A DNA stretch of 64,000 nucleotides from an uncultured Flavobacteriaceae bacterium (GTDB lineage Bacteria > Bacteroidota > Bacteroidia > Flavobacteriales > Flavobacteriaceae): the NCBI GenBank assembly GCA_947493175.1, contig CANLQD010000001.1:124001-188000 (forward strand). The letters are read 5' to 3'. A program made the translations under genes and the position numbers. Below the pieces are notes generated by a model. The model made no database searches, was not told the DNA's origin, and worked only from the letters and a program-made list of their open reading frames with translations. This document shows, piece after piece, positions 53,696 to 63,534 of the stretch (position 1 is the stretch's first letter; each line of letters opens with the position of its first letter).

Positions 53696-55993
53696 TTATA
53701 ATTTGTATCTAAAGCCTCCATAAAACATGCGTCCCATAATCGGTGCATATACAATAGAGGTATCAAAATTTGCGCCAAAGGGGTCTTCCGCCCCTTTTAC
53801 CGGGTTTGGTTGTCTAAAATTAGTCAAATTCTCCCCTCCGACATAGAATTCGAACCTTTTTGAAAACACCTTGGTCATCTGGGCGTTCATGAGGCTATAA
53901 CCATCTGCAAAGTCTCCTAATCGAAATTGGGGCGGATTTACATCGGTATTCGGCAGCCGTTGCTCCCCTAGGGTATGCAGGGTATAATCGAATCGCCATT
54001 GGGAGCCATTTTCCTTAGGTTCGGTTTCGTACCCGACATTTACAAAAAAACGATGTGGAGGCTGCAACGGTTTCTGGAGCCTCCCGGAACGATAATCGGT
54101 TTGCACGTCATAATATTTATAAGCGGTACGCAACTCCAAGTTTTTTAGCACCTCATGGTTCAACTCAATTTGAAAACTATTGGCAAAGCTTTTTCCATCT
54201 AGATTAAAGAAGAAAACCGCTCTTGGGTTTTCCCAGTCGACCACTACCTGGTTTCTGAAATCGGTACGGTAAAAGTCTACCGTCACATTTCCAGGTCGAT
54301 CGAATAATGTGAACCCTTGTAAAAAACCAACTCCATAGTTCCAAGCAACTTCGGGTTCCAAACCATAGACGCTACCACCTTCCCCTAACAGCTGAATGCT
54401 TCTTGACGAAGCGAACAATTGTTGATTTTCTGCAAAAATATTCGCCGCCCGCTTTCCCCTACCAAATGAGAAACGAAGACTTCCCTTTTCCCATGGAGTA
54501 TACCTCAGATGAAATCTGGGCGTTGCAAAAGTCCCTAACCGGTTGTGCGTATCGATGCGCAGACCCGCCGTAAAACTCAATTTTTCCAAATCTTCATAGC
54601 TATATTCAAAAAACGCTCCGACCGACCGATCGGTCCTTCCAAAATTTTGGGTATCGACCCGCTCTTCATAACCGTCATAGGCCAACGCAATACCTGTCTT
54701 GAACTTGTTTTGGGTATCGCCCAAGATCGAATTGAAAATAAGATTGGAATACAGGCTCTCATGATCAATATCGTACCTTCGAAAGCCATAGTAAGAATCT
54801 TGTTTATGTAGGCTATAGGAGGCTTGAAAGCCAATGCTCTGAAATGGGAGTGCGGGAAAAACATACCCCAACTTTACCGACGAATCGAACCTACGGGTAT
54901 TGATTTCACTTCCCCACGCTTCGACTTCCCCAAGGACGGGTACCCCAGTCACGGTAGCATTATCGATACCCAAAATTTGCCGCCATCTATCTGCATCGAA
55001 ACCCGTTTGCCCTACTTGTTTTTCATCGTTTAAAAACCGAAGGTTAATAAAGCTCACCCAACCCGTACTCGGATTTTGATATTGCCAACGGTTCATGACA
55101 TTGATCTGATTCGCCAAAGGCGCATCCAAGAATCCATCATTGTTTCTGTCCTCCTCGACATCCCGTCGATTTCCATGAATGTAAAACCCAGTACTCCATT
55201 TATCGGTCAGTTGGCGATTAAAATGGGTGTTCAGCTCCAAACGACCATTTTGGTTCGCATACCCGTTAACGAACAACAGCTTATCAGTAAGGGGTTTTAC
55301 CAGTTCGGTATTGATCTGTCCCGATATGCTCTCATACCCGTTTACCACACTCCCCGCCCCTTTTGTAATTTGAATACTTTCTACCCAGGTACCGGGCGTA
55401 AAGGTGAGACCATAGGCTTGAGAGGCACCGCGAACCATCGGAATATTTTCCTGGGCAATCAACAAATACGGACTGGTAAGCCCCAACATTTGAATCTGTT
55501 TGGTACCCGTAAGCGCATCTGAAAAATTTACATCGATGGCGGGGTTGGTCTCGAAACTTTCTGAAAGGTTACAGCAAGCTGCCTTTAACAACTCGGCACT
55601 GTTTACAGTGATAACATTTTGCGCACTGAAGTATGCCTTTTGCACGGCATCTTTTTTCTGTTCTATCACAACCTCGTCCAATACATTGGAAGGTTTTAGG
55701 AAATGATGGATCTTTCGAGGTTCATCGACCGTTAACGTATCTGATTCAAAACCAACATAACTGATAACGAGTTTGTTATACTCTTTTGAATAGGGAATAC
55801 TAAAAAGACCTGTGTCATTGGTAACGGTACCTATCTGGGAATTCAACCAGTAGACATTGGCACCGGACAACCCAATATGCTTGTTTTCATCATTTGCCTC
55901 CATCACCATCCCTTCTACTCTTTCCTGTGAAAGGGAAAGTGCCGGGCACAACACCCATAAGGCAATCGCTATATAGTTTTTTATCCTTTTCAT
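53696..55993 (-). CDS. TonB-dependent receptor
   Basis: A 765-residue outer-membrane receptor: signal peptide (IALWVLCPALSLSQ), N-terminal CarboxypepD-regulatory-like domain (VEGMVMEANDENKHIGLSGANVYW), plug (VITVNSAELLKAACCNLSESFETNPAIDV) and a 22-strand barrel ending in GGFRYKL. The plug has an unusual Cys pair (ACCN). Its neighbours are metal-binding proteins and it overlaps the HMA-MauE gene by 4 nt, so a metal or metal-chelate substrate is likely. Confidence 0.9.
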   Translation of the reverse strand: MKRIKNYIAIALWVLCPALSLSQERVEGMVMEANDENKHIGLSGANVYWLNSQIGTVTNDTGLFSIPYSKEYNKLVISYVGFESDTLTVDEPRKIHHFLKPSNVLDEVVIEQKKDAVQKAYFSAQNVITVNSAELLKAACCNLSESFETNPAIDVNFSDALTGTKQIQMLGLTSPYLLIAQENIPMVRGASQAYGLTFTPGTWVESIQITKGAGSVVNGYESISGQINTELVKPLTDKLLFVNGYANQNGRLELNTHFNRQLTDKWSTGFYIHGNRRDVEEDRNNDGFLDAPLANQINVMNRWQYQNPSTGWVSFINLRFLNDEKQVGQTGFDADRWRQILGIDNATVTGVPVLGEVEAWGSEINTRRFDSSVKLGYVFPALPFQSIGFQASYSLHKQDSYYGFRRYDIDHESLYSNLIFNSILGDTQNKFKTGIALAYDGYEERVDTQNFGRTDRSVGAFFEYSYEDLEKLSFTAGLRIDTHNRLGTFATPRFHLRYTPWEKGSLRFSFGRGKRAANIFAENQQLFASSRSIQLLGEGGSVYGLEPEVAWNYGVGFLQGFTLFDRPGNVTVDFYRTDFRNQVVVDWENPRAVFFFNLDGKSFANSFQIELNHEVLKNLELRTAYKYYDVQTDYRSGRLQKPLQPPHRFFVNVGYETEPKENGSQWRFDYTLHTLGEQRLPNTDVNPPQFRLGDFADGYSLMNAQMTKVFSKRFEFYVGGENLTNFRQPNPVKGAEDPFGANFDTSIVYAPIMGRMFYGGFRYKL

Positions 55994-56721
55994 CCTAAAA
56001 AAATAGATTGATATAACATAACGATTGCCATGAGCAGCATAATCGCATTTTCGATAAATGTTGCTTCAGTCATCGGAAGATTGAGGGCCGTTCCCAGACA
56101 GGCACAACGAATGCGCTTTTTGTCGATCAGGGTCCGAATCACGCCAAAAGTGGTAATGCCCAATATTAGAATCGTAGCCACCAATGCCAGTGTAATTTGA
56201 ATCCTGAATAAGAATAGCAGTCCTAATAAAACTTCCAAAAAAGGGTAGATACGGCCATACACGGGTACCGCTTTTGCCAAGGGGTCGTACATAGCAAAAC
56301 TTTCTGGAAAACCTTTTAAGTCGAGTAGTTTAAAAAAACTGAAAACGACATAGAAAAGCCCCATAAAATCAAGCATTGCGGCATTGGTATCCCAGTTCTT
56401 AAAATGCATCAGAAAGGAGGCCATAAAAAGGTACAGAAATATGAGAAACAAAGGTTTTAACTGGGCTACTTTTGAGACCTTCCCTATGGGGTCGGCACTT
56501 TCTTTTGGCGTATCGTTTGTTGGATCCGTGATGATGTATTTATCGGGAAGGGCCGCTTGCAGATCCGACATTCCAACATGCTCGGTCATTGTAATCGTTG
56601 CCGATTCTTCCTTTAAATCTACTTTAACCTGTTGTACGCCATTGACCATACTCAAATTCTTGGTAACGGCAGTGGCACAGCCCTCACAGGTCATTCCTTT
56701 TATTATATATGTATGTGTCAT
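55990..56721 (-). CDS. HMA domain fused to a MauE-like membrane protein
   Basis: A 243-residue protein. An N-terminal HMA domain has GMTCEGC (Cys12, Cys15). A MauE/DoxX-like membrane part with four to five helices follows (LFLIFLYLFMASFLM, MLDFMGLFYVVFSFFKLL, YPFLEVLLGLLFLFRI, and others), with CACLG near the end as a second Cys pair. The fusion suggests metal delivery or thiol redox chemistry at the inner membrane. Its stop overlaps the TonB receptor start. Confidence 0.87.
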   Translation of the reverse strand: MTHTYIIKGMTCEGCATAVTKNLSMVNGVQQVKVDLKEESATITMTEHVGMSDLQAALPDKYIITDPTNDTPKESADPIGKVSKVAQLKPLFLIFLYLFMASFLMHFKNWDTNAAMLDFMGLFYVVFSFFKLLDLKGFPESFAMYDPLAKAVPVYGRIYPFLEVLLGLLFLFRIQITLALVATILILGITTFGVIRTLIDKKRIRCACLGTALNLPMTEATFIENAIMLLMAIVMLYQSIFLG

Positions 56722-56846
56722 TATATGATTTGTTTGTATTTCCTCTTAGAAGAAAACCTGGTTACGGTTTATGGTGAACGAACCCTTTAGCCCTATACGG
56801 AGCTAAGGGCATTCAAAAGAATACCGCATTTGCGGAAGGAAACAAA

Positions 56847-57248
56847 TCAAATAAGAAAAACTTGGTCGCGTAACGGTATATCTTCGACCAATGAAGGTGG
56901 TGGATAATATTCGTTGGGCAGCGGACGCTCTGCCTTCGAACAGACCTGAAATAAAGAGATATAGCGAACAGGAGCAATTTGCCATGGCAGCTCCAAGGAA
57001 GTGTCGTCCCAAGTAATCGATAAATCGTCTTGCCCATCAATGACTATGGTTTCATTGTTGCAACACGTCATTTTGGTACCGTCCGTGAAGCCAATTTCCA
57101 TCCCACAGCTATCCGCATCCGCAAAAAAGGCCATATCGACCAAGTGCCCCATGCAGTAGTGTTTTTCTACTTTCCATGAGACGGTTGAAGCGATCAGGAA
57201 CAATGCAAGCAGCACTGAACACATAGAACGGAACCTTTCTTTCATCAT
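56847..57248 (-). CDS. Small exported Cys/His protein
   Basis: A 133-residue protein with a signal-anchor (VLLALFLIASTVSW), then EKHYCMGHLVDMAFF, ADSCGM and KMTCCNNE: a Cys/His pattern that could bind metal. Similar small proteins accompany HMA and TonB genes in Bacteroidota. The -10 box at 57251-57258 lies 2 nt upstream of ATG 57248; the second ATG at 57245 gives MKERF. It is the first gene of the minus-strand metal operon. Confidence 0.75.
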   Translation of the reverse strand: MMKERFRSMCSVLLALFLIASTVSWKVEKHYCMGHLVDMAFFADADSCGMEIGFTDGTKMTCCNNETIVIDGQDDLSITWDDTSLELPWQIAPVRYISLFQVCSKAERPLPNEYYPPPSLVEDIPLRDQVFLI

Positions 57249-57250
57249 TG

Positions 57251-57258
57251 CAAAAATA
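57251..57258 (-). promoter_or_regulatory. -10 box (TATTTTTG) of the metal operon
   Basis: Matches TAnnTTTG on the minus strand and almost touches the start codon, implying a leaderless or very short leader. Confidence 0.5.
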
Positions 57259-57593
57259 ACAAATAAAAAGAAGCTTGGAATGTACTTCTGATTTCTTTAA
57301 CGCCCCACATTCGCTTTTATTGGCGGTTATTTTTCAGAAATTAAACTGGGTAGAAGAATTAAACCAACCCCTAGGCTATCATTCGGGATTTGCCCGTACC
57401 GACCGTAGCTATCGGGTAAGCCATAATGATAAGGGGGCGTACTTGTTTTTTGACTTTGCAATAACACAGATTTTCAATCCCGCGGTTTTGTTAGGGCTTC
57501 ACTAACAATTTGAGAAAACCAATACTGCACATACGAAACAACCCACAACTTCGTTTAACGAACATTATTAACCATCATTTAACGACAAAACGT
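57259..57593. other. Intergenic region, no convincing gene
   Basis: 335 bases before the lipoprotein gene. A 76-codon open frame (57275-57505) has no start signal, signal peptide or family features. No promoter box is obvious. Confidence 0.4.
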
Positions 57594-58685
57594 ATGAAAC
57601 GCTTGTTTAAAAGCCCCATTGCAAAAGTATTTACTTTTCTTTCGATTACCCTTTTTATCGCCAGTTGTTCTTCGGACGACACGGCTGTTTTTGAAACCCC
57701 AGACACTCCGGACCAAACCGACCCAGATGCGCCTGAAGTGGCTACGCTGGTCTTCAATGAAGGAGACCCATCTAGCAATATTCCCACGGCAAGTGCCAGT
57801 GGTGAAGTTGGTACAACGGTGCCCGGCAGGGTCATTTTTACTTCCACCGACCTTACCCAGCGTAGATTGTATATTACTCAGAATGTCCTAGGACAGGGCG
57901 ATATGCCTTTCAATAATTTTGATTTGGACAGCGACGACCTTCGAAAAGCCTTAAAAGCGGATGGATCCATAGATTTAGACGGCGCCACCAAAAAGGAAAT
58001 CGATTTCACTTTTGAGCTTCCCGTACCTAATATTGATAATGGTTCGATCGTGTACAGTTTTTGGACCACCACGGGAAAAGGAGATTTCAGGGATGCCAGC
58101 AAGCGGTTGGCCTTGGGAGTCGGTACTATTACGGTAACCGTTGGTAACGGAACCAACCCCGCTGCCGCGGTCAGGGAATTTAATGGTATTCGGCTATTCG
58201 CACCCGCAGCGGATGGTACGACCGAGTCTTTCTTTTCATTATTGAACGAGGAAGTCTATCGAATCAACGAGGGGCCTGAGTTCAGGGCTTTTTGGGATTT
58301 CGGATATTACTTTGGTGCCTCGGGCGTATCGGACGGAGAAGACTCCAGTTTTGCCTCTACCGCCACCTTCGACGCTTCCTTTGGTTTCCCTGTAGAGGGG
58401 CTTGAGCCTGGAGAAGATGAGGAAGATGCCGACAACGAGACTTTGAACGAAATGTACTTCGCTACCTCTACTGTAATTGCGGCCGATTTCGATATGCTCG
58501 CATTATCCGGTGAATTAGATTTCATTGCACAGTCTTCCAGCCAGAAAATCACCAATTTGGAAGTAGGTGACGTAATCGAGTTCGTAGATAATTACGGAAA
58601 GAAGGGATTGATCAAGATTACGGCTATCGAAGCCGGTTTCAATAACAATGACTTTATTGAGTTCGATGTGAAGATCCAGCCATAA
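57594..58685 (+). CDS. Lipoprotein of unknown function
   Basis: A 363-residue lipoprotein starting at ATG 57594, chosen over 57510 because it begins with a lipoprotein signal (VFTFLSITLFIASC, Cys22). The mature part starts with an acidic/Thr/Pro linker (TPDTPDQTDPDAPE), then a beta-rich domain without a family I recognise. The linker suggests surface display. A terminator follows at 58708. Confidence 0.8.
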   Translation: MKRLFKSPIAKVFTFLSITLFIASCSSDDTAVFETPDTPDQTDPDAPEVATLVFNEGDPSSNIPTASASGEVGTTVPGRVIFTSTDLTQRRLYITQNVLGQGDMPFNNFDLDSDDLRKALKADGSIDLDGATKKEIDFTFELPVPNIDNGSIVYSFWTTTGKGDFRDASKRLALGVGTITVTVGNGTNPAAAVREFNGIRLFAPAADGTTESFFSLLNEEVYRINEGPEFRAFWDFGYYFGASGVSDGEDSSFASTATFDASFGFPVEGLEPGEDEEDADNETLNEMYFATSTVIAADFDMLALSGELDFIAQSSSQKITNLEVGDVIEFVDNYGKKGLIKITAIEAGFNNNDFIEFDVKIQP

Positions 58686-58707
58686 CAAAACGCATTTAAC
58701 AAAGTTT

Positions 58708-58740
58708 AAAAAGGGCTTCTATAAAAGGAAGCCCTTTTTT
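58708..58740 (+). terminator. Terminator after the lipoprotein gene
   Basis: AAAAAGGGCTTC pairs with GAAGCCCTTTTT around TATAAAAG. Confidence 0.9.
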
Positions 58741-58825
58741 AATTGCCAATGACCAACAAACAAAACAACTCATAAGATGAGTGTTACCCCTTTGTTAACC
58801 TTATCGGTTAATGGAACAAAACCAT

Positions 58826-58833
58826 TACTTTTG
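58826..58833 (+). promoter_or_regulatory. -10 box (TACTTTTG) of the GAF gene
   Basis: TAnnTTTG match 14 nt before the start codon at 58848. Confidence 0.6.
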
Positions 58834-58847
58834 CCAAAATCAGTACT

Positions 58848-59303
58848 ATGTTCGATACATTACGCCCCGGGGTAAAGACCATTTTGAAGAATGAAGATAT
58901 GGCTGTCGATGACCGACTGCAACAGGTCTGTAAACTGCTCAAGAGCAGCGTGGCCCATTACGATTGGGTCGGTTTTTATTTTAAAAATGGCGATAAGGAG
59001 GAACTAAAATTAGGTCCTTACGCCGGAGCACCTACAGACCACACCATCATTCCTTTTGGAAAGGGTATTTGCGGCCAAGTCGCCGTAAGCAACCAAAACT
59101 TCGTAGTACCCGATGTGAGCGCACAGGACAATTACATTGCCTGTAGCATTACCGTTAAGTCAGAGATTGTGGTACCCTTGTTTGTAAATGGGGAAAATAT
59201 TGGCCAAATTGATATAGATAGTAATACTCCCGATCCATTTAGCTCGGCCGACGAACGATTTTTGGAATTTGTGAATGAAGAAGTAGCGAAGTTAATGGAA
59301 TAA
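58848..59303 (+). CDS. GAF-domain protein of the free methionine-R-sulfoxide reductase (fRMsr) type
   Basis: A 151-residue GAF protein with fRMsr features: WVGFYF, LGPYAG, GKGICG (Cys75) and YIACSITVKSEIVVP (Cys99). In fRMsr three Cys cooperate; the first (ACxxI after GPxxG) is replaced here by PTDHT. The catalytic Cys99 and a resolving Cys75 remain, so activity is possible. It should reduce free Met-R-sulfoxide. Confidence 0.82.
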   Translation: MFDTLRPGVKTILKNEDMAVDDRLQQVCKLLKSSVAHYDWVGFYFKNGDKEELKLGPYAGAPTDHTIIPFGKGICGQVAVSNQNFVVPDVSAQDNYIACSITVKSEIVVPLFVNGENIGQIDIDSNTPDPFSSADERFLEFVNEEVAKLME

Positions 59304-59447
59304 TATCAAGTTCAAAATCACGATAACACCACCTTACCCATCTATTATTTCCCCCGTCTTGACCTTGCGGCTTGATTAGGCCGGGCAACGTTCAAAACTT
59401 TAACTATTTTGTTGATAACCTCCTCTTTTTAGTGCCCTCAAAAAAAG

Positions 59448-59455
59448 TACTTTTG
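59448..59455 (+). promoter_or_regulatory. -10 box (TACTTTTG) of purH
   Basis: TAnnTTTG match 33 nt before ATG 59489. It rules out the open-frame start at 59372, which lies upstream of it. Confidence 0.65.
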
Positions 59456-59488
59456 CGTGTCTTTAACCCACAAACTACACGCAGTAAG

Positions 59489-61018
59489 ATGAGTACCAAA
59501 AAAGCCACCTCCGCCTTGATTTCCGTTTTTCATAAAGACGGACTTGCACCCATTGTTAAAAAATTCCAGGAATTGGGAATTACCATTTATTCCACAGGGG
59601 GAACAGAAAAATTTATTCAGGAGCTCGGTATCGATGTAGTGCCGGTAGAAGAAGTAACCAGTTACCCTTCTATCTTAGGAGGAAGGGTCAAAACATTGCA
59701 TCCCAAAGTATTCGGCGGTATTTTGAACCGGCAGGACAACGAAAGTGATGTGGCACAATTGGAAGAATTTGAAATTCCCCAGCTTGATATTGTCATCGTT
59801 GACCTCTACCCTTTTGAAAAAACCGTGGCCAGCGGTGCCTCTGAACAGGACATCATCGAAAAAATCGATATCGGTGGCATATCATTGATACGTGCAGCCG
59901 CCAAGAATTATAAAGATGTGCTTTGCGTATCATCTATGGAAGATTATAACGAATTTTTAGAATTAATTTCGAAAGGAGAAGGTTCCACTAGTTTGGAAGA
60001 CCGAAAGCGGTTTGCTGCCAAATCATTCAATGTGTCGTCTCATTACGATACGGCGATTTTCAATTATTTCAATCAGAACCGATCGATTGGAGCTCTTAAA
60101 ATAAGTGAAACCAACGGGAAGGCACTTCGCTACGGCGAAAACCCACATCAAAAAGGATATTTCTACGGAGATTTCGAGGCGATGTTTACAAAATTGCACG
60201 GTAAGGAGCTCTCGTACAACAATTTATTGGATGTGGATGCAGCCGTATTGCTGATGAACGAATTTCGAAAAGACGATCCCACCTTTGCCATTTTAAAACA
60301 TAACAATGCCTGCGGTCTTGCCACTCGGGATACTATTCACCAGGCCTATATAGATGCCCTGGCCGGAGATCCGGTATCGGCCTTTGGCGGAATCCTAATC
60401 AGTAATGTAGAGATCGATCTACCTACCGCCGAGGAGATTCACAAACTATTTTGCGAAGTAGTGATTGCGCCCAGCTACTCCGATGATGCCCTTGAAGTTC
60501 TAAAGGGAAAGAAAAATAGAATTATTTTGATTCAAAACGAGGTCGACCTTCCCGACACCATCGTCAGGAGCTGTCTAAACGGTGTTCTTGTGCAGGATAA
60601 AGACCACAAGACGGACACAATTCCCGATTTACAATACGTTACCGAAAAGGAACCTTCCCAAAGAGAATTGGAAGATCTTATTTTTGCTTCTAAGCTGTGT
60701 AAACACACCAAATCGAACACTATTGTACTTGCCAAAAACAAGCAGCTATGTGCCAGCGGAACAGGTCAAACATCTCGTGTAGATGCTCTAAATCAAGCGA
60801 TTCACAAGGCCAAATCATTCAATTTTGATTTGGATGGAGCCGTGATGGCAAGCGATGCTTTTTTTCCATTTCCAGATTGTGTAGAAATTTCGCATAAAAA
60901 TGGTATTTCGAGCGTTATACAGCCGGGCGGGTCTATCAAAGACCAATTGAGTATCGATTACTGCAATGAAAACGGGGTCGCCATGGTAATGACAGGTACC
61001 CGTCATTTTAAGCATTAA
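59489..61018 (+). CDS. purH: Bifunctional AICAR transformylase / IMP cyclohydrolase PurH
   Basis: A 509-residue enzyme catalysing the last two steps of IMP synthesis. The N-terminal IMP cyclohydrolase (SALISVFHKDGL, YSTGGTEKF, GGRVKTLHPK) and C-terminal transformylase (RYGENPHQKGYF, LKHNNACGLA, GDPVSAFGGI, QPGGSIKD) are complete; it ends TGTRHFKH as usual. The start at 59489 is set by the promoter box and the conserved N-terminus. Confidence 0.97.
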   Translation: MSTKKATSALISVFHKDGLAPIVKKFQELGITIYSTGGTEKFIQELGIDVVPVEEVTSYPSILGGRVKTLHPKVFGGILNRQDNESDVAQLEEFEIPQLDIVIVDLYPFEKTVASGASEQDIIEKIDIGGISLIRAAAKNYKDVLCVSSMEDYNEFLELISKGEGSTSLEDRKRFAAKSFNVSSHYDTAIFNYFNQNRSIGALKISETNGKALRYGENPHQKGYFYGDFEAMFTKLHGKELSYNNLLDVDAAVLLMNEFRKDDPTFAILKHNNACGLATRDTIHQAYIDALAGDPVSAFGGILISNVEIDLPTAEEIHKLFCEVVIAPSYSDDALEVLKGKKNRIILIQNEVDLPDTIVRSCLNGVLVQDKDHKTDTIPDLQYVTEKEPSQRELEDLIFASKLCKHTKSNTIVLAKNKQLCASGTGQTSRVDALNQAIHKAKSFNFDLDGAVMASDAFFPFPDCVEISHKNGISSVIQPGGSIKDQLSIDYCNENGVAMVMTGTRHFKH

Positions 61019-61024
61019 TTTCAT

Positions 61025-61032
61025 TACTTTTG
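61025..61032 (+). promoter_or_regulatory. -10 box (TACTTTTG) of the mre operon
   Basis: TAnnTTTG match 52 nt before the mreB start, just after the purH stop. Confidence 0.6.
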
Positions 61033-61084
61033 TCGGTATAGTACACACCCCACTCGAACTAGTAACATAACCAAACGAAGTAAA

Positions 61085-62113
61085 ATGGGATTTTTTGATT
61101 TCTTGACCGAGGAAATCGCTATCGACCTAGGTACCGCGAACACCCTCATCATCCACATGGATAAAGTTGTTGTGGACAGTCCCTCCATTGTGGCAAGGGA
61201 CCGCATAAGTGGTAAAATTATTGCCGTTGGCAAGGAAGCCAACATGATGCAGGGCAAGACCCATGAAAATATTAAGACCATACGACCCCTAAAAGACGGG
61301 GTGATCGCCGACTTCGATGCTTCCGAAAAGATGATCAATATGTTCATCAAGAACATCCCGGCCTTGAAGAAAAAATGGTTTCCTCCCGCATTGCGAATGG
61401 TCATTTGTATTCCTTCCGGGATTACAGAGGTAGAAATGCGAGCGGTAAAGGAATCGGCCGAACGTGTCAACGGAAAGGAAGTATACCTCATTCACGAACC
61501 TATGGCAGCGGCCATCGGTATCGGGTTGGACATTATGCAACCTAAAGGCAATATGATCGTCGATATCGGAGGGGGTACCACCGAAATCGCAGTTATTGCC
61601 CTTGGTGGAATTGTTTGCGATAAATCGGTCAAAATCGCGGGTGACGTATTTACCAATGATATCATCTATTACATGCGCACCCAGCACAACCTATATGTCG
61701 GGGAAAGTACCGCAGAAAATATTAAGATTGAAATCGGTTCCGCAACGGAAGACCTTCAGAACCCGCCGGACGAAAAATCAGTACAGGGGCGCGATCTCCT
61801 AACGGGTAAACCAAAACAAGTTCAGATTTCTTATCGGGAAATCGCCAAGGCATTGGACAAATCGATTTTGCGAGTTGAGGATGCCGTTATGGAAACCCTA
61901 TCCCAAACCCCGCCAGAACTGGCCGCCGATATATACAATACCGGTATCTATCTTGCAGGTGGCGGCTCTATGTTGCGAGGGTTGGATAGAAGATTGTCTC
62001 AAAAAACCGACCTTCCCGTCTACATTGCCGAGGATCCTTTAAGAGCGGTCGTTCGCGGTACGGGAATTGCATTGAAAAATCTAGAGCGTTACAAGAGTAT
62101 CCTTATTAAATAG
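61085..62113 (+). CDS. mreB: Cell-shape actin MreB
   Basis: A 342-residue bacterial actin that guides lateral wall synthesis. Phosphate-binding loops are visible (DLGTANTLI near 18-26, VDIGGGTTEIAV, GGGSMLRGLD). It starts the mreBCD-PBP2 operon. Confidence 0.98.
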   Translation: MGFFDFLTEEIAIDLGTANTLIIHMDKVVVDSPSIVARDRISGKIIAVGKEANMMQGKTHENIKTIRPLKDGVIADFDASEKMINMFIKNIPALKKKWFPPALRMVICIPSGITEVEMRAVKESAERVNGKEVYLIHEPMAAAIGIGLDIMQPKGNMIVDIGGGTTEIAVIALGGIVCDKSVKIAGDVFTNDIIYYMRTQHNLYVGESTAENIKIEIGSATEDLQNPPDEKSVQGRDLLTGKPKQVQISYREIAKALDKSILRVEDAVMETLSQTPPELAADIYNTGIYLAGGGSMLRGLDRRLSQKTDLPVYIAEDPLRAVVRGTGIALKNLERYKSILIK

Positions 62114-62219
62114 GGTAATAAAAAAGGAAATGGCCCATAGGCCAAGAGTTGAGCGTACATCCCCGTACCTTTTAAATCCCCTTACACATTCAACGGATGT
62201 AGCCTAAACCAGCGAGTGA

Positions 62220-63038
62220 ATGCAGCAGATCATCAATTTTGTAATACGGTATAAGAACTTCTTGCTCTACCTATTCTTGATGCTCATCTCATTGGGATTC
62301 ACCATTCAATCGCACTCCTACCATCAGTCTCGATTTTTTAATTCATCGAACTGGATTACCGGAGGCATTTATGGAGCCTTCAACGGAATTTCGGGTTACT
62401 TTGGACTGTCTGAAGAAAACCAAAAATTAGTGGAGGAAAACAAACAACTGCGCAGTCTCCTGTTTAATCGTGAACAAGCTGATACCGTTCAATTGGATAC
62501 CACCCAACTGATATATACCATAACCTCAGGCAAGGTCGTCAAGAACAGTTACGCAGACCCTCGCAACTATATAACCATCGATCGGGGCCGCAAGGATAGC
62601 ATTCAACCCGATATGGGGGTCATTACACAGAAAGGGATTTTGGGTATCGTTGAAAACGTCTCGGGGAACTACGCCACGGTTCAAAGCATTCTGAACGAAA
62701 AATCGAATATCAACGCCAAATTGAAGAACACGGATCATTTTGGATCATTGATATGGGATACAGAGCGATTTAACGTAGTACAATTAGTCGATATTCCCCG
62801 TTTGGTGCCGCTCACTATAGGTGACACGATCGTAACGGGGGGCATGAGTAGTATTTTTCCGGAAAACATCCCCATCGGCACCATTCAAAAATTTGATTTG
62901 GATACCGCCAACAGCTTTTATCGAATTGATGTACAACTTTTCAATGATATGACCAATATCAAAAATGTCTATATCGTTCAAAATGTAGATCGGGAAGAGA
63001 TATTGGAACTCGAAGCAGCTACCATCAATGAGCAATAG
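62220..63038 (+). CDS. mreC: Cell-shape protein MreC
   Basis: A 272-residue protein with one N-terminal membrane helix (FLLYLFLMLISLGFTIQ), a coiled coil (LSEENQKLVEENKQLRSLL) and two beta-barrel domains. It scaffolds the elongasome in the periplasm. It overlaps mreD by 11 nt. Confidence 0.96.
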   Translation: MQQIINFVIRYKNFLLYLFLMLISLGFTIQSHSYHQSRFFNSSNWITGGIYGAFNGISGYFGLSEENQKLVEENKQLRSLLFNREQADTVQLDTTQLIYTITSGKVVKNSYADPRNYITIDRGRKDSIQPDMGVITQKGILGIVENVSGNYATVQSILNEKSNINAKLKNTDHFGSLIWDTERFNVVQLVDIPRLVPLTIGDTIVTGGMSSIFPENIPIGTIQKFDLDTANSFYRIDVQLFNDMTNIKNVYIVQNVDREEILELEAATINEQ

Positions 63039-63534
63039 TCTATTTGTAAATATCATCCGGTTTATGCTGCTTGTATTGGTACAGGTATTGGTATTCAATC
63101 GGTTGAATTTTTTCGGATTCATCAATCCGATGGTCTATATTCTTTTCTTGTATTGGTATCCTATAAAGGAAAATAGGGCGGCCTTTATCGGTCTAGGGTT
63201 TTTACTAGGATTGTTCATAGATCTTTTTTCGGATACCATGGCGCTGCATGCCGCTTCGACCGTCACCATCGCCTACATTCGACCTGCAATTATGCGATTT
63301 GTTTTTGGGGTGAATATCGAATTTCAAAGTTTTCGACTTTCCAACAGTACAAAGGCACAACAATTTACCTTTTTGACGTTATTAATAGTAGTACACCACG
63401 CTGTATTCTTTACTTTGGAGATATTCAGCTTTACCAACATACTACTGATCATCAAAAAAGTATTGGCCATTGGGGCGGCCACCTTGGTGCTCTGCCTCTT
63501 ATTCAGCTCACTTTTTAGCGTTAAGAAAGAATGA
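63028..63534 (+). CDS. mreD: Cell-shape membrane protein MreD
   Basis: A 168-residue membrane protein of five to six helices (LLVLVQVLVFNRLNFFGFI, FIGLGFLLGLFIDLFSDTMALHAAS, and others). It overlaps mreC by 11 nt and PBP2 by 4 nt (ATGA). Confidence 0.94.
   Translation: MSNSLFVNIIRFMLLVLVQVLVFNRLNFFGFINPMVYILFLYWYPIKENRAAFIGLGFLLGLFIDLFSDTMALHAASTVTIAYIRPAIMRFVFGVNIEFQSFRLSNSTKAQQFTFLTLLIVVHHAVFFTLEIFSFTNILLIIKKVLAIGAATLVLCLLFSSLFSVKKE

Noticed and set aside
57275..57505. 76-codon open frame before the lipoprotein gene
   Set aside because: No ribosome site, promoter, signal peptide or family feature; ordinary intergenic composition.
59372..59488. N-terminal extension of PurH
   Set aside because: The -10 box at 59448-59455 lies inside it and the family starts at the ATG at 59489.
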